Shown here: positions 39,547 to 48,641 of the stretch, in pieces | Position numbering within the stretch: position 1 is the stretch's first letter | How the letters are laid out: each line of letters starts with the position of its first letter | Assembly (NCBI GenBank): GCA_040754075.1 | Contig: JBFMDH010000008.1 | Location: 190,646 to 254,645 of the forward strand | DNA length: 64,000 nucleotides | Direction: 5' to 3' | From: Acidobacteriota bacterium | GTDB lineage: Bacteria > Acidobacteriota > Blastocatellia > UBA7656 | The notes under the pieces: model-generated | Told to the model about the DNA's origin: nothing | Seen by the model: the letters and a program-made list of their open reading frames with translations, nothing else | Database searches by the model: none | Translations under genes and position numbers: made by a program

Positions 39547-39650
39547 GTAGCGCAGACTCGACAGTCTGCGCCGATTTAGAAAAGTCCGTCCGCGAAATTT
39601 AAAGGAGTCCTCAATCAAGACGGGCGCAGGTTAGACAACCTGCGTTACAT
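39547..39650. repeat. Inverted pair of REP-like palindromes
   Basis: Palindrome 1 is GCGCAGACT-CGAC-AGTCTGCGC (39550-39571). Palindrome 2 is CGCAGGTT-AGAC-AACCTGCG (39625-39644). Palindrome 1 with flanks reads GTAGCGCAG…CTGCGCC. The reverse complement of palindrome 2 reads GTAACGCAG…CTGCGCCC. They are therefore two copies of one element in opposite orientation, about 50 bp apart. Confidence 0.7.
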
Positions 39651-39783
39651 CCGCGCCGCTTAACTTCATGCCATTGTTCGGGGCTTGAGCGAATTTTTCA
39701 AACCGCTTCTCAATGATATTGCGCAATGACTTTGCTTAGGATGAGCCTGGAGTAAATGAGAAATTTATCTGTATAAAGAAAAT

Positions 39784-39820
39784 CAGCCCTGTTTCGGCTT
39801 TCGCTGGTGAAACAGGGCTG
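39784..39820. other. Perfect 12-bp hairpin
   Basis: CAGCCCTGTTTC (39784-39795) pairs perfectly with GAAACAGGGCTG (39809-39820) around a 13-nt loop. No T-run follows on the plus strand; on the minus strand ATTTTCTTTA follows, so weak termination is possible. Confidence 0.5.
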
Positions 39821-39932
39821 ACAGGCTGGCACCATTCATTGTGGTGTGCATGCATGGCAGGCATTAGGCTTTGCTTTTGGGGAAACTGGTAAAAATCTTT
39901 AAAGAATTACGAATTAATAAAACCAAAATAGA

Positions 39933-39982
39933 AAAAATAGAGGCGAGAGATAGGGCTAGCTTGCAATTCTACTCTCGCCTCT
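39933..39982 (-). terminator. Terminator-like hairpin for minus-strand transcripts
   Basis: AGAGGCGAGAG (39939-39949) pairs perfectly with CTCTCGCCTCT (39972-39982). On the minus strand the stem is followed by ATTTTTTC. It could end a transcript that comes from the amidohydrolase gene or the structured element at 40073-40218. The 22-nt loop is long. Confidence 0.5.
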
Positions 39983-40072
39983 CTTTAAGTCACCCAGACT
40001 ATTTTCTAAAAGGAGACGCTACTGAAAGGTTAAACAATTGATGCTAAACCTTTGCCCACAATTCATATCTCG

Positions 40073-40218
40073 CAACTTACTTCAACCAATAATCCGGAAC
40101 GTTTTTCGACAGTAAAGAGAATGAACCGACCCACCAGGAGTCGGCATGGGATGAATCACCACTCTTTACAGATTGCCTACCAATCTACGAAAAACGTTCC
40201 GGAAATTTAAGTAAGTTG
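40073..40218. ncRNA. Candidate multibranched structured RNA or palindromic element
   Basis: Nested perfect helices are visible: 10 bp (40073-40082 with 40209-40218), 15 bp (40094-40108 with 40188-40202, CCGGAACGTTTTTCG) and 8 bp (40112-40119 with 40162-40169). A 5-bp hairpin CCGAC/GTCGG lies inside (40126-40130 with 40140-40144), and a separate 6-bp hairpin AGATTG/CAATCT at 40170-40186 lies inside the 15-bp helix. The result is a long stem opening into a three-way junction. No coding potential is seen. The strand is not determined. Confidence 0.5.
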
Positions 40219-40406
40219 TATCAATCGTTCAAGTATCGACGTCTATGGTATGAGCAACCAATGTGCCGCAATATTTGTGAAAAAAATGTACCGATAAAAT
40301 TCAAACCCAAACTCTCGGATTACTAAAAAAATACTGGTTGGATTGAAAATTGACAGTTTGCGTATTGATTCAGTTCTAATCTTTGAATCTTAAAACACGT
40401 TAAGTT

Positions 40407-40507
40407 GAGGTTTTAATTGAACCAAGAGTTTATTGATAAAATCACTGTTTCGATTAACGGCAAGCGTTTCAGACAGTTTTAATTGAACCGGGAGTTATTG
40501 ATAAAAG
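40407..40507. repeat. Direct repeat at the 3' end of the amidohydrolase gene
   Basis: About 34 bp starting TTTTAATTGAACC and ending GTT(T)ATTGATAAAA occurs at 40407-40441 and again at 40474-40507, a period of about 67 bp. The second copy includes the amidohydrolase stop codon and last codons, so the gene's 3' end appears to have been duplicated downstream. Confidence 0.65.
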
Positions 40508-42396
40508 CGCAGATTATCGAGTTCAATCCAGGCGAATTCGCCCGATTTGCGGGTTACTTCAAACATCAACATCAATAAATCCTGCCCTGTCCAGGCGGTT
40601 GGGTTTTTGCTTTCCTGTTTTAGCGTTGAAAAATCAATGTTCACGGTTGACCAACGCGCCGATGCAGTAAACGGCGCATTGTAATAAGCGAAGTTGCGCA
40701 CCCCGCGCGTCGGAATAATTAACTGATAATTTCCCGAACCGCGCACATCAAAGCGAATCCCGCGAAACGCCGTCGCATCGACGGGTTCGATACCGCCGCG
40801 ACTGAGCGGCAAAATTAAACGAATATAGGGGCGTTGCACCGGCGACATTTCCGAAAGCGCGGTGAAGGCGTGATTATTGGCGTCGCGCAAAGTTTTGCCA
40901 AACATCACTTTTGAATGGTCGTGACCGCTGTCTGTGTTATTAATCCAAAGCGTATCGATTTGGCTGCGCCCATCGGCGCGCTCGAAATCATCAAGCAATT
41001 CCGGCGCTTTTACTGACTTCACCGGCGAAAGATTCGGTGAAGCAATTTGCGCGGCAAGTTCTGTGCGGTTGATTTCACGACCGCCGAGAAAAACCCGTTT
41101 AACCTTTTCAATGTCTTCGATGTTTTTATGCGGCTCGCCTTCGATTAACACGAGGTCTGCAAGTTTACCGGCTTCGATGGTGCCGCGTTCACCGTCAACT
41201 TTAATGGCTTTGGCGCTGTTGCCGGTCGCGGCAGTGATGGCTTCAAGCGGCGTGAGTCCGCTTTGCGCCAGCAATTTCATTTCTCTCAGTGTTGCCCACC
41301 CATGATGGGTTCCGGTAATTCCCGAATCGGTTCCGTCAGTAATATTGACGCCACCTTTGTTGAGCAGCGCAATATTGCCGGTCAAATATTTCCAGCGTTT
41401 TGCCTGTGCGGCAGCGGTGCGACCGGATTCACCGGGTTGTTGGGTGGTGGGCGTGGGTTGAATAGCTGCTTTGACAGCGGGTTCAAGCACCGTATCAAGC
41501 AGCGGTGACGAAGTGTAGCGCGGACGCGGTTCGTAAACCGCAAGCGTCGAGGCATAACTTGTGCCATTTTTATTCATGAGTTGAATCAACTCTTCATCAA
41601 CCTCGACGTTACCTGCGCCGTGCGCGATGACATCGACGCCTGCGCGCGCGGCAATTTTGGCTTTCTCTAAAGTGACGGTGTGGGTGAGCACTTCGATGCC
41701 GTTTTTGTGGGCTTCATCAACAATGGCGGCAAGCGTCTCTTCATTCATGCTGGTCATATCCGCGCCGGTGCCGTATCGCCAGCCATCCGTGAACACTTTA
41801 ATCACATCGGGTTTATAAGCGAGAACTTTTTTCACTCCGGCGCGAGCTTCGGTCGGAGTGGTGACCTCCTGGGTGAAGAAATCGCCGCGTCCGCCCTCAA
41901 CACCATGACCTGCGGGCGTTGAAAATCTGGCGGCGAGTGAAATGCGCGGAGCGATAACCGCGCCTGTGCGGATGAGACGGCGCATCGGCTCGAAGGTCTC
42001 AGGATAAGTGCCAAAATCAACGACTGAAGTGACGCCGCAATAGAGATAGGCTTTCAGGTGTTTTTGCCAATCGGCAGCCACCCCGCCGCCGGTGGCTGAT
42101 GAAAGGTGCGTGTGCAAATCGAAAATGCCGGGAATCAAGGTCTGCCCATTGGCTTGAATGACGCGAGCGCCTGTTGGAATGGTCGCCTCTTTACCGATTA
42201 ATAAAATGCGTTCACCTTGAACGATGACGGTTGCCTGATATGGCGCGGCACCGGTTCCGTCAACGATGGTTGCGCCGACAATCGCGATGACCGGTTGGGC
42301 TTGTTGCGCGCCAAGCGGCGCGGAGGCGAGATAAACGATGGAAAGCGAAATCAGAAGAATCAGAGATAAAAATCGCACACGGAATAATTTTTTCAT
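40495..42396 (-). CDS. Exported amidohydrolase with C-terminal CIA30 domain
   Basis: The 633-residue product has a signal peptide ([26 protein letters not shown]). An imidazolonepropionase-like metal-dependent amidohydrolase follows (about residues 30-440), with metal ligands in [10 protein letters not shown] near residue 95, VLTHTV, IAHGAG, and [14 protein letters not shown] near residue 350. [17 protein letters not shown] marks the end of the barrel domain. Residues about 470-633 form a CIA30-like beta-sandwich ([38 protein letters not shown]). The fusion suggests an extracytoplasmic hydrolase with a binding module. It starts 51 bp after the lysA stop and may be co-transcribed. The substrate is unknown. 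Confidence 0.87.
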   Translation of the reverse strand: MKKLFRVRFLSLILLISLSIVYLASAPLGAQQAQPVIAIVGATIVDGTGAAPYQATVIVQGERILLIGKEATIPTGARVIQANGQTLIPGIFDLHTHLSSATGGGVAADWQKHLKAYLYCGVTSVVDFGTYPETFEPMRRLIRTGAVIAPRISLAARFSTPAGHGVEGGRGDFFTQEVTTPTEARAGVKKVLAYKPDVIKVFTDGWRYGTGADMTSMNEETLAAIVDEAHKNGIEVLTHTVTLEKAKIAARAGVDVIAHGAGNVEVDEELIQLMNKNGTSYASTLAVYEPRPRYTSSPLLDTVLEPAVKAAIQPTPTTQQPGESGRTAAAQAKRWKYLTGNIALLNKGGVNITDGTDSGITGTHHGWATLREMKLLAQSGLTPLEAITAATGNSAKAIKVDGERGTIEAGKLADLVLIEGEPHKNIEDIEKVKRVFLGGREINRTELAAQIASPNLSPVKSVKAPELLDDFERADGRSQIDTLWINNTDSGHDHSKVMFGKTLRDANNHAFTALSEMSPVQRPYIRLILPLSRGGIEPVDATAFRGIRFDVRGSGNYQLIIPTRGVRNFAYYNAPFTASARWSTVNIDFSTLKQESKNPTAWTGQDLLMLMFEVTRKSGEFAWIELDNLRFYQ

Positions 42397-42447
42397 AAGC
42401 CAATCTCACAAACGCTGCGGCAGGCAAACAACCATCAAGAATAAGAC

Positions 42448-43845
42448 TCACTCCCAAACATCGTAAGCATACAAATCTTCGTAAACTTCGCGGCGACGCG
42501 CGATGGTGGCTTCACCGTTCTGGCGAATTAAAACCACTGCGGGGCGCGGGCGACCGTTATATTGCGACGATTGATCAAGCGCATACGCGCCGGTGTTCAG
42601 CAGCGCCAGCACATCGCCGACCGTGGTGCTTTCGGGAAGCCGTCGGTACGCAGGCAAGCGCGTGCCTTTTTCAATATCGAAATAGACATCGCCGGAATCG
42701 CAAAGCGGTCCGGCGACTTTGAATTCTCTGGCGTGCGCTTCATCGGCATGTGATGCGGAAATCAGGTGGTAGTACCATTTATACATGCCCATCGAAAGCA
42801 TCAATGAATAGCCGGCATCCGTAAGCAACCAGGTATCGCCGATTTCCGGTCGCTCTTTGATATTGCAGATGCGGGTTAAGACCAGTCCGGTATCGCCGAT
42901 GATTTTTCTTCCGGGTTCGAGAACGATGGTTAAATCTTTCAGTAATCCGACCTCATCGTGTTTAACCGCTTCGTTGATGGCGGCGCGAAAAACCGATTCG
43001 GGGTCGAGTCGCGCTGATAGCATGGCGCGTTCGTTTTCCCCTATGGTTTCGGCGTGTGTCGGGTCAGGCAAATAGTTAATCGGCAAACCGCCGCCAATGT
43101 TGATGTGCGATAGTTTGTGATTATATTTTTTGTGCAGGTCAACCAGAATGTCCCACATTTCGCCAAACGCCAGCGCGTAAGGTTCGGCGTCAGGGGTTTG
43201 CGAACCGACGTGTATGTGAACGCCGACCAGATTGATGGCGTCGGTCATTTCCAGCGCGTGATGAAAAGCGGTTTCAACCTGCGCGGGGGTAATGCCGAAT
43301 TTTGAAGAGAGCAATCCGGTTTGCAAAGCCGCGTGTGAGCGCGTGGCGATTTCCGGCACCAAGCGAATTGTCACGTTAGCTTTTTTATTCAAGGTGCGCG
43401 CCACGCGGGCGACCTGGTCGAGTTCATAAAGCGAATCGACATTGATTGAAAGAATGCCGTAATCAATGGCGTCGCGAATCTCGGCATCGGTTTTGGAAAC
43501 GCCGTTGAAAATAATCTGGTCGGGTTTAAAACCCGCGAGTTTAGCTTTGTGCAATTCACCGCCGGAATTGACTTCGATATCGCCACCGGCATTTAAAACG
43601 GTTCGGAGGATTGCCATATTGGAATTGGCTTTTGAAGCGTAACAGAGTTTAATGCGCGGGTGGACGGCTTCGATGGCGCAGCGCAAATGGCGAACATTTT
43701 GGGCAATGCGTTTTTCAGAAAAGACATAAAGCGGCGACCCAAATTTTTCGACCAGTTCGATGGCATCAACGCCATCAACGGTTAAATGATGGTTGTGAGT
43801 TTCCAGATAGCCTTCGCGTTGCCAGGACTCAGTGTGTTGAGACAT
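42448..43845 (-). CDS. lysA: Diaminopimelate decarboxylase
   Basis: The 465-residue product is a fold-III PLP decarboxylase. It has the PLP-binding Lys72 in CYASKANSN, HIHVGSQTPD near residue 205, INIGGGLPINYL near residue 242, the EPGRKIIGDTG motif near residue 305, and CDSGDVYF near residue 385. It converts meso-diaminopimelate to lysine in the last step of lysine synthesis. Length is slightly above the usual 420. A good promoter lies upstream, and the amidohydrolase follows by 51 bp. Confidence 0.92.
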   Translation of the reverse strand: MSQHTESWQREGYLETHNHHLTVDGVDAIELVEKFGSPLYVFSEKRIAQNVRHLRCAIEAVHPRIKLCYASKANSNMAILRTVLNAGGDIEVNSGGELHKAKLAGFKPDQIIFNGVSKTDAEIRDAIDYGILSINVDSLYELDQVARVARTLNKKANVTIRLVPEIATRSHAALQTGLLSSKFGITPAQVETAFHHALEMTDAINLVGVHIHVGSQTPDAEPYALAFGEMWDILVDLHKKYNHKLSHINIGGGLPINYLPDPTHAETIGENERAMLSARLDPESVFRAAINEAVKHDEVGLLKDLTIVLEPGRKIIGDTGLVLTRICNIKERPEIGDTWLLTDAGYSLMLSMGMYKWYYHLISASHADEAHAREFKVAGPLCDSGDVYFDIEKGTRLPAYRRLPESTTVGDVLALLNTGAYALDQSSQYNGRPRPAVVLIRQNGEATIARRREVYEDLYAYDVWE

Positions 43846-43874
43846 TCATAAACCTCAATAAAAATTAAGCGATG

Positions 43875-43903
43875 ATTGTAAGCGAGCAATTTCTAACTGG
43901 CAA
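43875..43903 (-). promoter_or_regulatory. Sigma-70-type promoter of lysA
   Basis: On the minus strand TTGCCA (43898-43903), a 17-nt spacer and TACAAT (43875-43880) lie about 30 nt before the lysA ATG at 43845. It is back to back with the kinase promoter at 43925. Confidence 0.65.
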
Positions 43904-43924
43904 ATAGAGCAAAGAAATTCCTGC

Positions 43925-43953
43925 TTGACTTGGTTGTTACCTCAACATAGCAT
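43925..43953 (+). promoter_or_regulatory. Promoter of the first propeller kinase
   Basis: TTGACT (43925-43930) and TAGCAT (43948-43953) are separated by 17 nt. The GTG start at 44000 lies about 45 nt downstream with AGGAG between, which supports that start over an upstream TTG inside the promoter. Confidence 0.55.
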
Positions 43954-43999
43954 CGCTAAATCATTTGCCTTAATCACTGCAAAAGGAGTCGCGGGTATT

Positions 44000-46900
44000 G
44001 TGTCACAACTTTTTCGCACGACTATTTTAATCGGTTGCTTATTGGGGTGCGTGGTCACGGTCTATGCGCAGCAATTGCCGATTAAAATCTACACCACCAG
44101 TGAAGGGTTGGCGCGCAATCGGGTGACGCGCATTCGCATGGATTCCCGCAATTTCCTGTGGTTTTGCACCGAAGAAGGGCTTTCGCGATTTGACGGTTAT
44201 CAATTCAAAAACTATTCGGCGGATGATGGATTGCCAAGCAGCAATATCTGGGATTTTCTGGAAACCCGCGATGGCAATTTCTGGGTGGCAACGCTTAATG
44301 GGTTGGCGCGCTATAGTCCTTCGGGTTTTCAGCCGTCGCAAAAACAGCGCAAGCCGGATCGGGAAAATCAATTTTTCGTAACCTATCCGCGAGAAGACAA
44401 CCGTAACCCTTCCGTGCGTTCGTTATTTGAAGATAGTCAAGGAACCATCTGGTGTGGTACATGGTCTGGGCTTTTCTATCTCCAGTATGAAAATGACGAC
44501 TGGCATTTACGACCCACCGAAATAAAAAATTATATTTACAACATCATTGAAGACCGTAAAGGCGTTTTATGGTTCGCCACCAGCGCCGGGCTGTTCAGAA
44601 AGTTTGCCGATGGACGGATGGAAAAATTCACCGTTAAAAACGGGTTGATTGATAATAATATTCGCGGTTTGCTGGAAGCCCGCGACGGCTCGATTTGGGT
44701 TGGCACCGGCAATGGTGTTTGTCAACTTCGCAAAGATATAGACCCAACGCAAAATATTGTTCAACGAATCCTCGATGTAAAAAAAGGTATTACCGGTGAA
44801 TGCAACTGGTTTTTTCAACCTGCCGACAATCGTTTGTTTATCTGTAGCGGTGACGGACTCTTCGAGATTATCGAAACCCCGGATAAGCGCGATTATCTGG
44901 TCAAGCCTTTCTCAAAAGTTTTAGGCATCGGCGACAACTACATCTGGGCGATGGTCGAAGACCGCGATGGCAACCAATGGATTGCCACGAACACCGATGG
45001 CGCGATTAAAATTTCGCGCAACGGATTTGCAACCTGGCGAAAAGATGATGGCATCGGCACCGATTTCGTTGTCGGTCTGAGTGAAAATCGCGCGGGCAAT
45101 ATCTGTGTTGCCAGTTATGCGGCGAGCGGGCGACTGATTAGCGAATTTGATGGCGAAAAATTTAAGACCGTGCGTCCCTTCTCTCCCAAAGCGATTACCG
45201 ATTTTGGTCTTGAAGCGCAGCAGAATAATTTCCAAGACCACACAGGCGAGTGGTGGATTCCCACAGACAGCGGCTTGCTGCGCTATCCGAAAGTTGCGAG
45301 CCTCGAAAAACTCGCCACCACACCGCCCAAAGCCCTCTACACCGTTAAAGACGGTTTGGCGTCGAATCGTGTGCGCAAACTTTATCAGGATTCGCGCGGT
45401 GATATTTGGATCGGCGTGGTGATTCCATCCAATAAAGCCTACCTCACTCGTTGGGAACGCAAGACCGAAAGATTTTTTCACTACACGGAAACCGACGGGT
45501 TGATTAATGACACCATCACCGGCATTCGCGAAGATAAGAGCGGCAATATCTGGGTGGTTTCGGCGCGTGGTTCAGCCGCGCGTTATAAAGACGGACGGTT
45601 TAGGCGATTTGATCTGGTGCCACAAACGCCGGGCAGACGATTGCACGAAATTTACTGCGACAGCAAAGGACGATTATGGGTGGGTACTGCAGAGAACGGC
45701 TTGATTTGCATCGACCGCCCCGATGATGAACAACCGCAAATAACTTTTTTGACCGTCAAAGACGGCTTATCGAGTAATGACATCTGGGATATAACCGAAG
45801 ATAATTTGGGACATCTTTATCTGGGAACCGGACGCGGGGTTGACCGCCTCGACCCGCAAACCAAACAGGTCAAACATTATTCAACCGATGACGGATTGAC
45901 CACCAATTATGTGTTGATGATTCATCGTGACCGGCATGGGGCAATCTGGGCGGGCACGCAAAAAGGCGTTTCGCGGTTGATTCCCGAACCTGACCCGCCT
46001 TTGCAACCGCCACCGATTTTTATCAGTCGAATTTTGATTGACGGAGAAAAATATTCCATCACCGAACTTGGGGACACCCAAATTGAAATCGCAGAGCTTT
46101 CGCCTTCACAAAACAAATTGAACATCGATTTTTTCGGATTGAGTTTAGCCGTCGGCGAAACCTTGCGTTACCAGTATAAACTCGAAGGCGCAGGTGGTGA
46201 TTGGAGCGAGCCTTCGACGCAACGCAACGTCAACTTTGCCAATCTCCGATCCGGCTCTTATCGCTTTCTGGTGCGGGCAGTAGGAACAGATGGCAAAGTC
46301 AGCGCGGAACCCGCTTCGGTAACCTTTCGCATTCTCGCGCCCATCTGGTTGAGGTGGTGGTTTATTACCTTGAGCATCTTATTAATCAGTTCAACGGTTG
46401 CGGTATTCATCCGATTTCGCCTGCTCCGTAAACGTGAACGCGAACAGTCCGAGGCAGCTTTGCGGCAGGCGAAAGAGGAACGCTTGCGGGAACTCGAACA
46501 GGTGCGTCGGCGCATCGCTACGGATTTGCACGATGATATTGGCTCGAATTTGACGCGGATTTCTCTGCTCAGTGAAGTGGCGCAGCGCCGTGTAGATGGA
46601 CAGGAAGCGCCCGTCGGTCATCAACTTTCCAATATCGCCAAATTATCGCGTGAACTGGTCGATTCGATGAGCGAAATTGTTTGGGCAATCAATCCCAGCA
46701 AAGACCATTTGAGCGATTTGAATCAAAAGATGCGCCATTTCGCGAGCGATGTATTGACTGCCCGGCAGATTGATTTTATTTTTCGCGCCCCCAATCTGGA
46801 AACCGATATTAAAGTTGGCGCGAATGTGCGCCGCGAAATATTTTTGCTGTTTAAAGAAGGCATCAACAACATCGTTCGCCATGCAAAATGCACGGAAGTG

Positions 46901-47128
46901 GAAATCGACTTTCGCGCCGATGGTGAAAACCTGGAACTCAGTTTGCGTGATAATGGTCAAGGGTTTGCTGTTGACGAAAAATATCAGGGGCATGGGTTAG
47001 CGAGTATGGGTGAACGCACGCGGGCGCTCGGCGGTGAATTGACGATTAATTCGGTTAGCGATTCCGGTACGACAGTCAAGTTCGTCATTCCCTATCGGGC
47101 GCATGAAAGTAACGGGCATTTGAGTTAG
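44000..47128 (+). CDS. Propeller-type sensor histidine kinase (first)
   Basis: About 1042 residues. A signal peptide (…TTILIGCLLGCVVTVYA) is followed by about fourteen two-component-regulator-propeller repeats of the type LARNRVTRIRMDSRNFLWF, DGLPSSNIWDFLETRDGNFW and DGLSSNDIWDITEDNLGHLY. These make two seven-bladed propellers up to about residue 690. A Y_Y_Y-type beta domain comes next (about 700-780), then a transmembrane helix (WWFITLSILLISSTVAVFI) and a HisKA_3 domain with RRIATDLHDDIGSNL, the His being the phosphorylation site. The ATPase domain has NNIVRHAKC, DNGQGF and GHGLASMGER. It probably phosphorylates the NarL-type regulator at 47312. The extracellular ligand is unknown; relatives in Bacteroides sense glycans. 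Confidence 0.92.
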   Translation: MSQLFRTTILIGCLLGCVVTVYAQQLPIKIYTTSEGLARNRVTRIRMDSRNFLWFCTEEGLSRFDGYQFKNYSADDGLPSSNIWDFLETRDGNFWVATLNGLARYSPSGFQPSQKQRKPDRENQFFVTYPREDNRNPSVRSLFEDSQGTIWCGTWSGLFYLQYENDDWHLRPTEIKNYIYNIIEDRKGVLWFATSAGLFRKFADGRMEKFTVKNGLIDNNIRGLLEARDGSIWVGTGNGVCQLRKDIDPTQNIVQRILDVKKGITGECNWFFQPADNRLFICSGDGLFEIIETPDKRDYLVKPFSKVLGIGDNYIWAMVEDRDGNQWIATNTDGAIKISRNGFATWRKDDGIGTDFVVGLSENRAGNICVASYAASGRLISEFDGEKFKTVRPFSPKAITDFGLEAQQNNFQDHTGEWWIPTDSGLLRYPKVASLEKLATTPPKALYTVKDGLASNRVRKLYQDSRGDIWIGVVIPSNKAYLTRWERKTERFFHYTETDGLINDTITGIREDKSGNIWVVSARGSAARYKDGRFRRFDLVPQTPGRRLHEIYCDSKGRLWVGTAENGLICIDRPDDEQPQITFLTVKDGLSSNDIWDITEDNLGHLYLGTGRGVDRLDPQTKQVKHYSTDDGLTTNYVLMIHRDRHGAIWAGTQKGVSRLIPEPDPPLQPPPIFISRILIDGEKYSITELGDTQIEIAELSPSQNKLNIDFFGLSLAVGETLRYQYKLEGAGGDWSEPSTQRNVNFANLRSGSYRFLVRAVGTDGKVSAEPASVTFRILAPIWLRWWFITLSILLISSTVAVFIRFRLLRKREREQSEAALRQAKEERLRELEQVRRRIATDLHDDIGSNLTRISLLSEVAQRRVDGQEAPVGHQLSNIAKLSRELVDSMSEIVWAINPSKDHLSDLNQKMRHFASDVLTARQIDFIFRAPNLETDIKVGANVRREIFLLFKEGINNIVRHAKCTEVEIDFRADGENLELSLRDNGQGFAVDEKYQGHGLASMGERTRALGGELTINSVSDSGTTVKFVIPYRAHESNGHLS

Positions 47129-47239
47129 TAAACCAAAATAGGCAATAAAAAATTTGTTTACTACATATTTATGCGGTGACAATTGCGCGGTCTGATTTTA
47201 AGCTACATTGGCGGGCGTTTGCGTGATGATTTCGAGCAA

Positions 47240-47261
47240 TTGAGTTTCGATACAAACTCAA
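47240..47261. promoter_or_regulatory. Palindrome upstream of the response regulator
   Basis: TTGAGTTT-CGATAC-AAACTCAA is a perfect 8-bp inverted repeat 50 nt before ATG 47312. It could be an operator or a small hairpin. Confidence 0.35.
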
Positions 47262-47311
47262 TGCCTGAGTTAAAGCAATTAGGATGAAGCAAATTCCCGC
47301 CTGAAATAAAA

Positions 47312-47986
47312 ATGAGCAGTCAACTTTCAACCACCGCCAGAGATGCGGCAAAACCGATTAAGGTCGCGATTATCGAAGATCAGCGCGATATACGCGAGTG
47401 TCTGACGTTTCTCGTAAATGGCACCGAGGGGTTCCATTGCACCGGCAGTTTCCGAACTATGGAAGAGGCGTTGGATAAAATCGGTTTTGCGTTGCCGGAT
47501 GTGGTGCTTTCCGACATTGCTTTGCCGGGGATGAATGGCATCAAAGGCGTCAAGCTACTCAAAGAACGTTACCCGGATTTGTTAATCCTGATGATTACCA
47601 TTTATGACGATGATGAACGGGTGTTTGATGCGATTTGCGCGGGAGCTTGCGGCTATCTGCTCAAGAAAACGCCGCCGGGAAAATTGATTGAAAGCATACG
47701 CGAAGCGGTTGACGGCGGTGCGCCGATGACCCCGGAAATCGCGCTTCGAGTGATTAAATTATTTCGCGAAATTCGCCCGCCTGAACGCGCCAATTATGAA
47801 CTCACGCCGCATGAAACCCGACTCTTGAAATTATTTGTCGAAGGTCACAATTACAAAACCGCGGCGCGAGAATTGGGAGTTTCGATTAATACGATTAATT
47901 TTCATGTGCGCAATGTCTACGCCAAATTACAGGTTCATTCGCGTTCGGAAGCCGTCGCCAAAGCGTTGCGCGACCGGTTGATTTAA
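47312..47986 (+). CDS. NarL/FixJ-family response regulator (first)
   Basis: The 224-residue product has a receiver domain (about 16-135) with the acidic pair in IIEDQ, phospho-acceptor Asp68 in VVLSDIALPG and Lys118 in YLLKKT. A LuxR-type helix-turn-helix follows (about 158-222, LTPHETRLLKLFVEGHNYKT and INTINFHVRNVYAKL). It lies 183 bp after the propeller kinase and is its likely partner. Its targets are unknown; the surface-protein genes downstream are candidates only by proximity. Confidence 0.93.
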   Translation: MSSQLSTTARDAAKPIKVAIIEDQRDIRECLTFLVNGTEGFHCTGSFRTMEEALDKIGFALPDVVLSDIALPGMNGIKGVKLLKERYPDLLILMITIYDDDERVFDAICAGACGYLLKKTPPGKLIESIREAVDGGAPMTPEIALRVIKLFREIRPPERANYELTPHETRLLKLFVEGHNYKTAARELGVSINTINFHVRNVYAKLQVHSRSEAVAKALRDRLI

Positions 47987-48003
47987 ATAAGCGCAAAAAT
48001 GGC

Positions 48004-48050
48004 AAACGGCGAAAGGTTACAGAGTGCCTGACCTTTCGCCGTTTTATTTT
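48004..48050 (+). terminator. Terminator between convergent genes
   Basis: A perfect 14-bp stem AAACGGCGAAAGGT/ACCTTTCGCCGTTT (48004-48017 with 48031-48044) is followed by TTATTTT. It lies 18 bp after the response-regulator stop and 18 bp before the convergent DinB stop. On the minus strand the tail is A/T mixed, so it may act both ways. Confidence 0.85.
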
Positions 48051-48067
48051 GCTTATCAAAATCCTGT

Positions 48068-48580
48068 TTATGCCGGATTGTTTTCGTAATCATAGAGCAT
48101 CAGCGGTGCTTTACCGAGCAAGCGAATGTAGGTGTAAAGCTGACCACGATGATGCCAGTGCTCATCATAAGCGAAGGCAAAATACTGCCACGCCGGAAAA
48201 CTTCCATAGGGCGCATCAATCAGGCGTGATAACTCTTCATCGGTGATGGCATTGACCGTTTCATTGGCGATTTTGTGACAGTTGCTGGCGTAATCCTGCA
48301 ATTTGGCAACGGTGGTTAAACCGGCAAGCGCGGCTTTGGCGGATTCCTTTTCGGGATTAGCCGCGGCTTCGGCTTCGGTGGGAATTTTCCCCGAACGAAC
48401 ACATTCACCAACGAGTTTTTCAAAGCTGTAAATGTGATAGACCAATTCGCGAATCGAACGCATTTCGGGTTGCGGGCGAAAGTCCAAGTCCTGGTCACTG
48501 AGTTGTCCGATGGCGCGTAGTGTGACGCCATGAACCATATCGAAATATTGTCTTTGTCCAAGCAATGCTTGTTTGTTCAT
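48068..48580 (-). CDS. DinB-family protein (second)
   Basis: The 170-residue product has the DinB four-helix pattern: RSIRELVYHIYSFEKLVGEC with the first metal His near residue 49, and AYDEHWHHRGQLYTYIRLLG with the C-terminal His pair near residue 137. Like other DinB proteins it may be a metal-dependent thiol transferase. It starts 61 bp after the YafY-type regulator and probably shares its transcript, a frequent arrangement. Confidence 0.85.
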   Translation of the reverse strand: MNKQALLGQRQYFDMVHGVTLRAIGQLSDQDLDFRPQPEMRSIRELVYHIYSFEKLVGECVRSGKIPTEAEAAANPEKESAKAALAGLTTVAKLQDYASNCHKIANETVNAITDEELSRLIDAPYGSFPAWQYFAFAYDEHWHHRGQLYTYIRLLGKAPLMLYDYENNPA

Positions 48581-48641
48581 TAGCTATTCTCCTTCGGTTT
48601 GATTTGTACGAAAGACAATTTAACAGAGGCGAGTGACAACC

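Larger units (their letters stand above)
39396..40494. other. 1.1-kb gene-free region dense in hairpins
   Basis: No credible gene was found. Besides the serpin terminator it holds an inverted pair of REP-like palindromes (39547-39650), a 12-bp hairpin (39784-39820), a terminator-like hairpin for the minus strand (39933-39982), the multibranched structure 40073-40218 and a direct repeat next to the amidohydrolase stop (40407-40507). Each is listed separately. Confidence 0.7.

Noticed and set aside
40073..40218. Miniature inverted-repeat transposable element
   Set aside because: The ends are inverted repeats, but no flanking target duplication is visible and the internal helices are more complex than in simple elements. 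Kept as a structured-element candidate instead.
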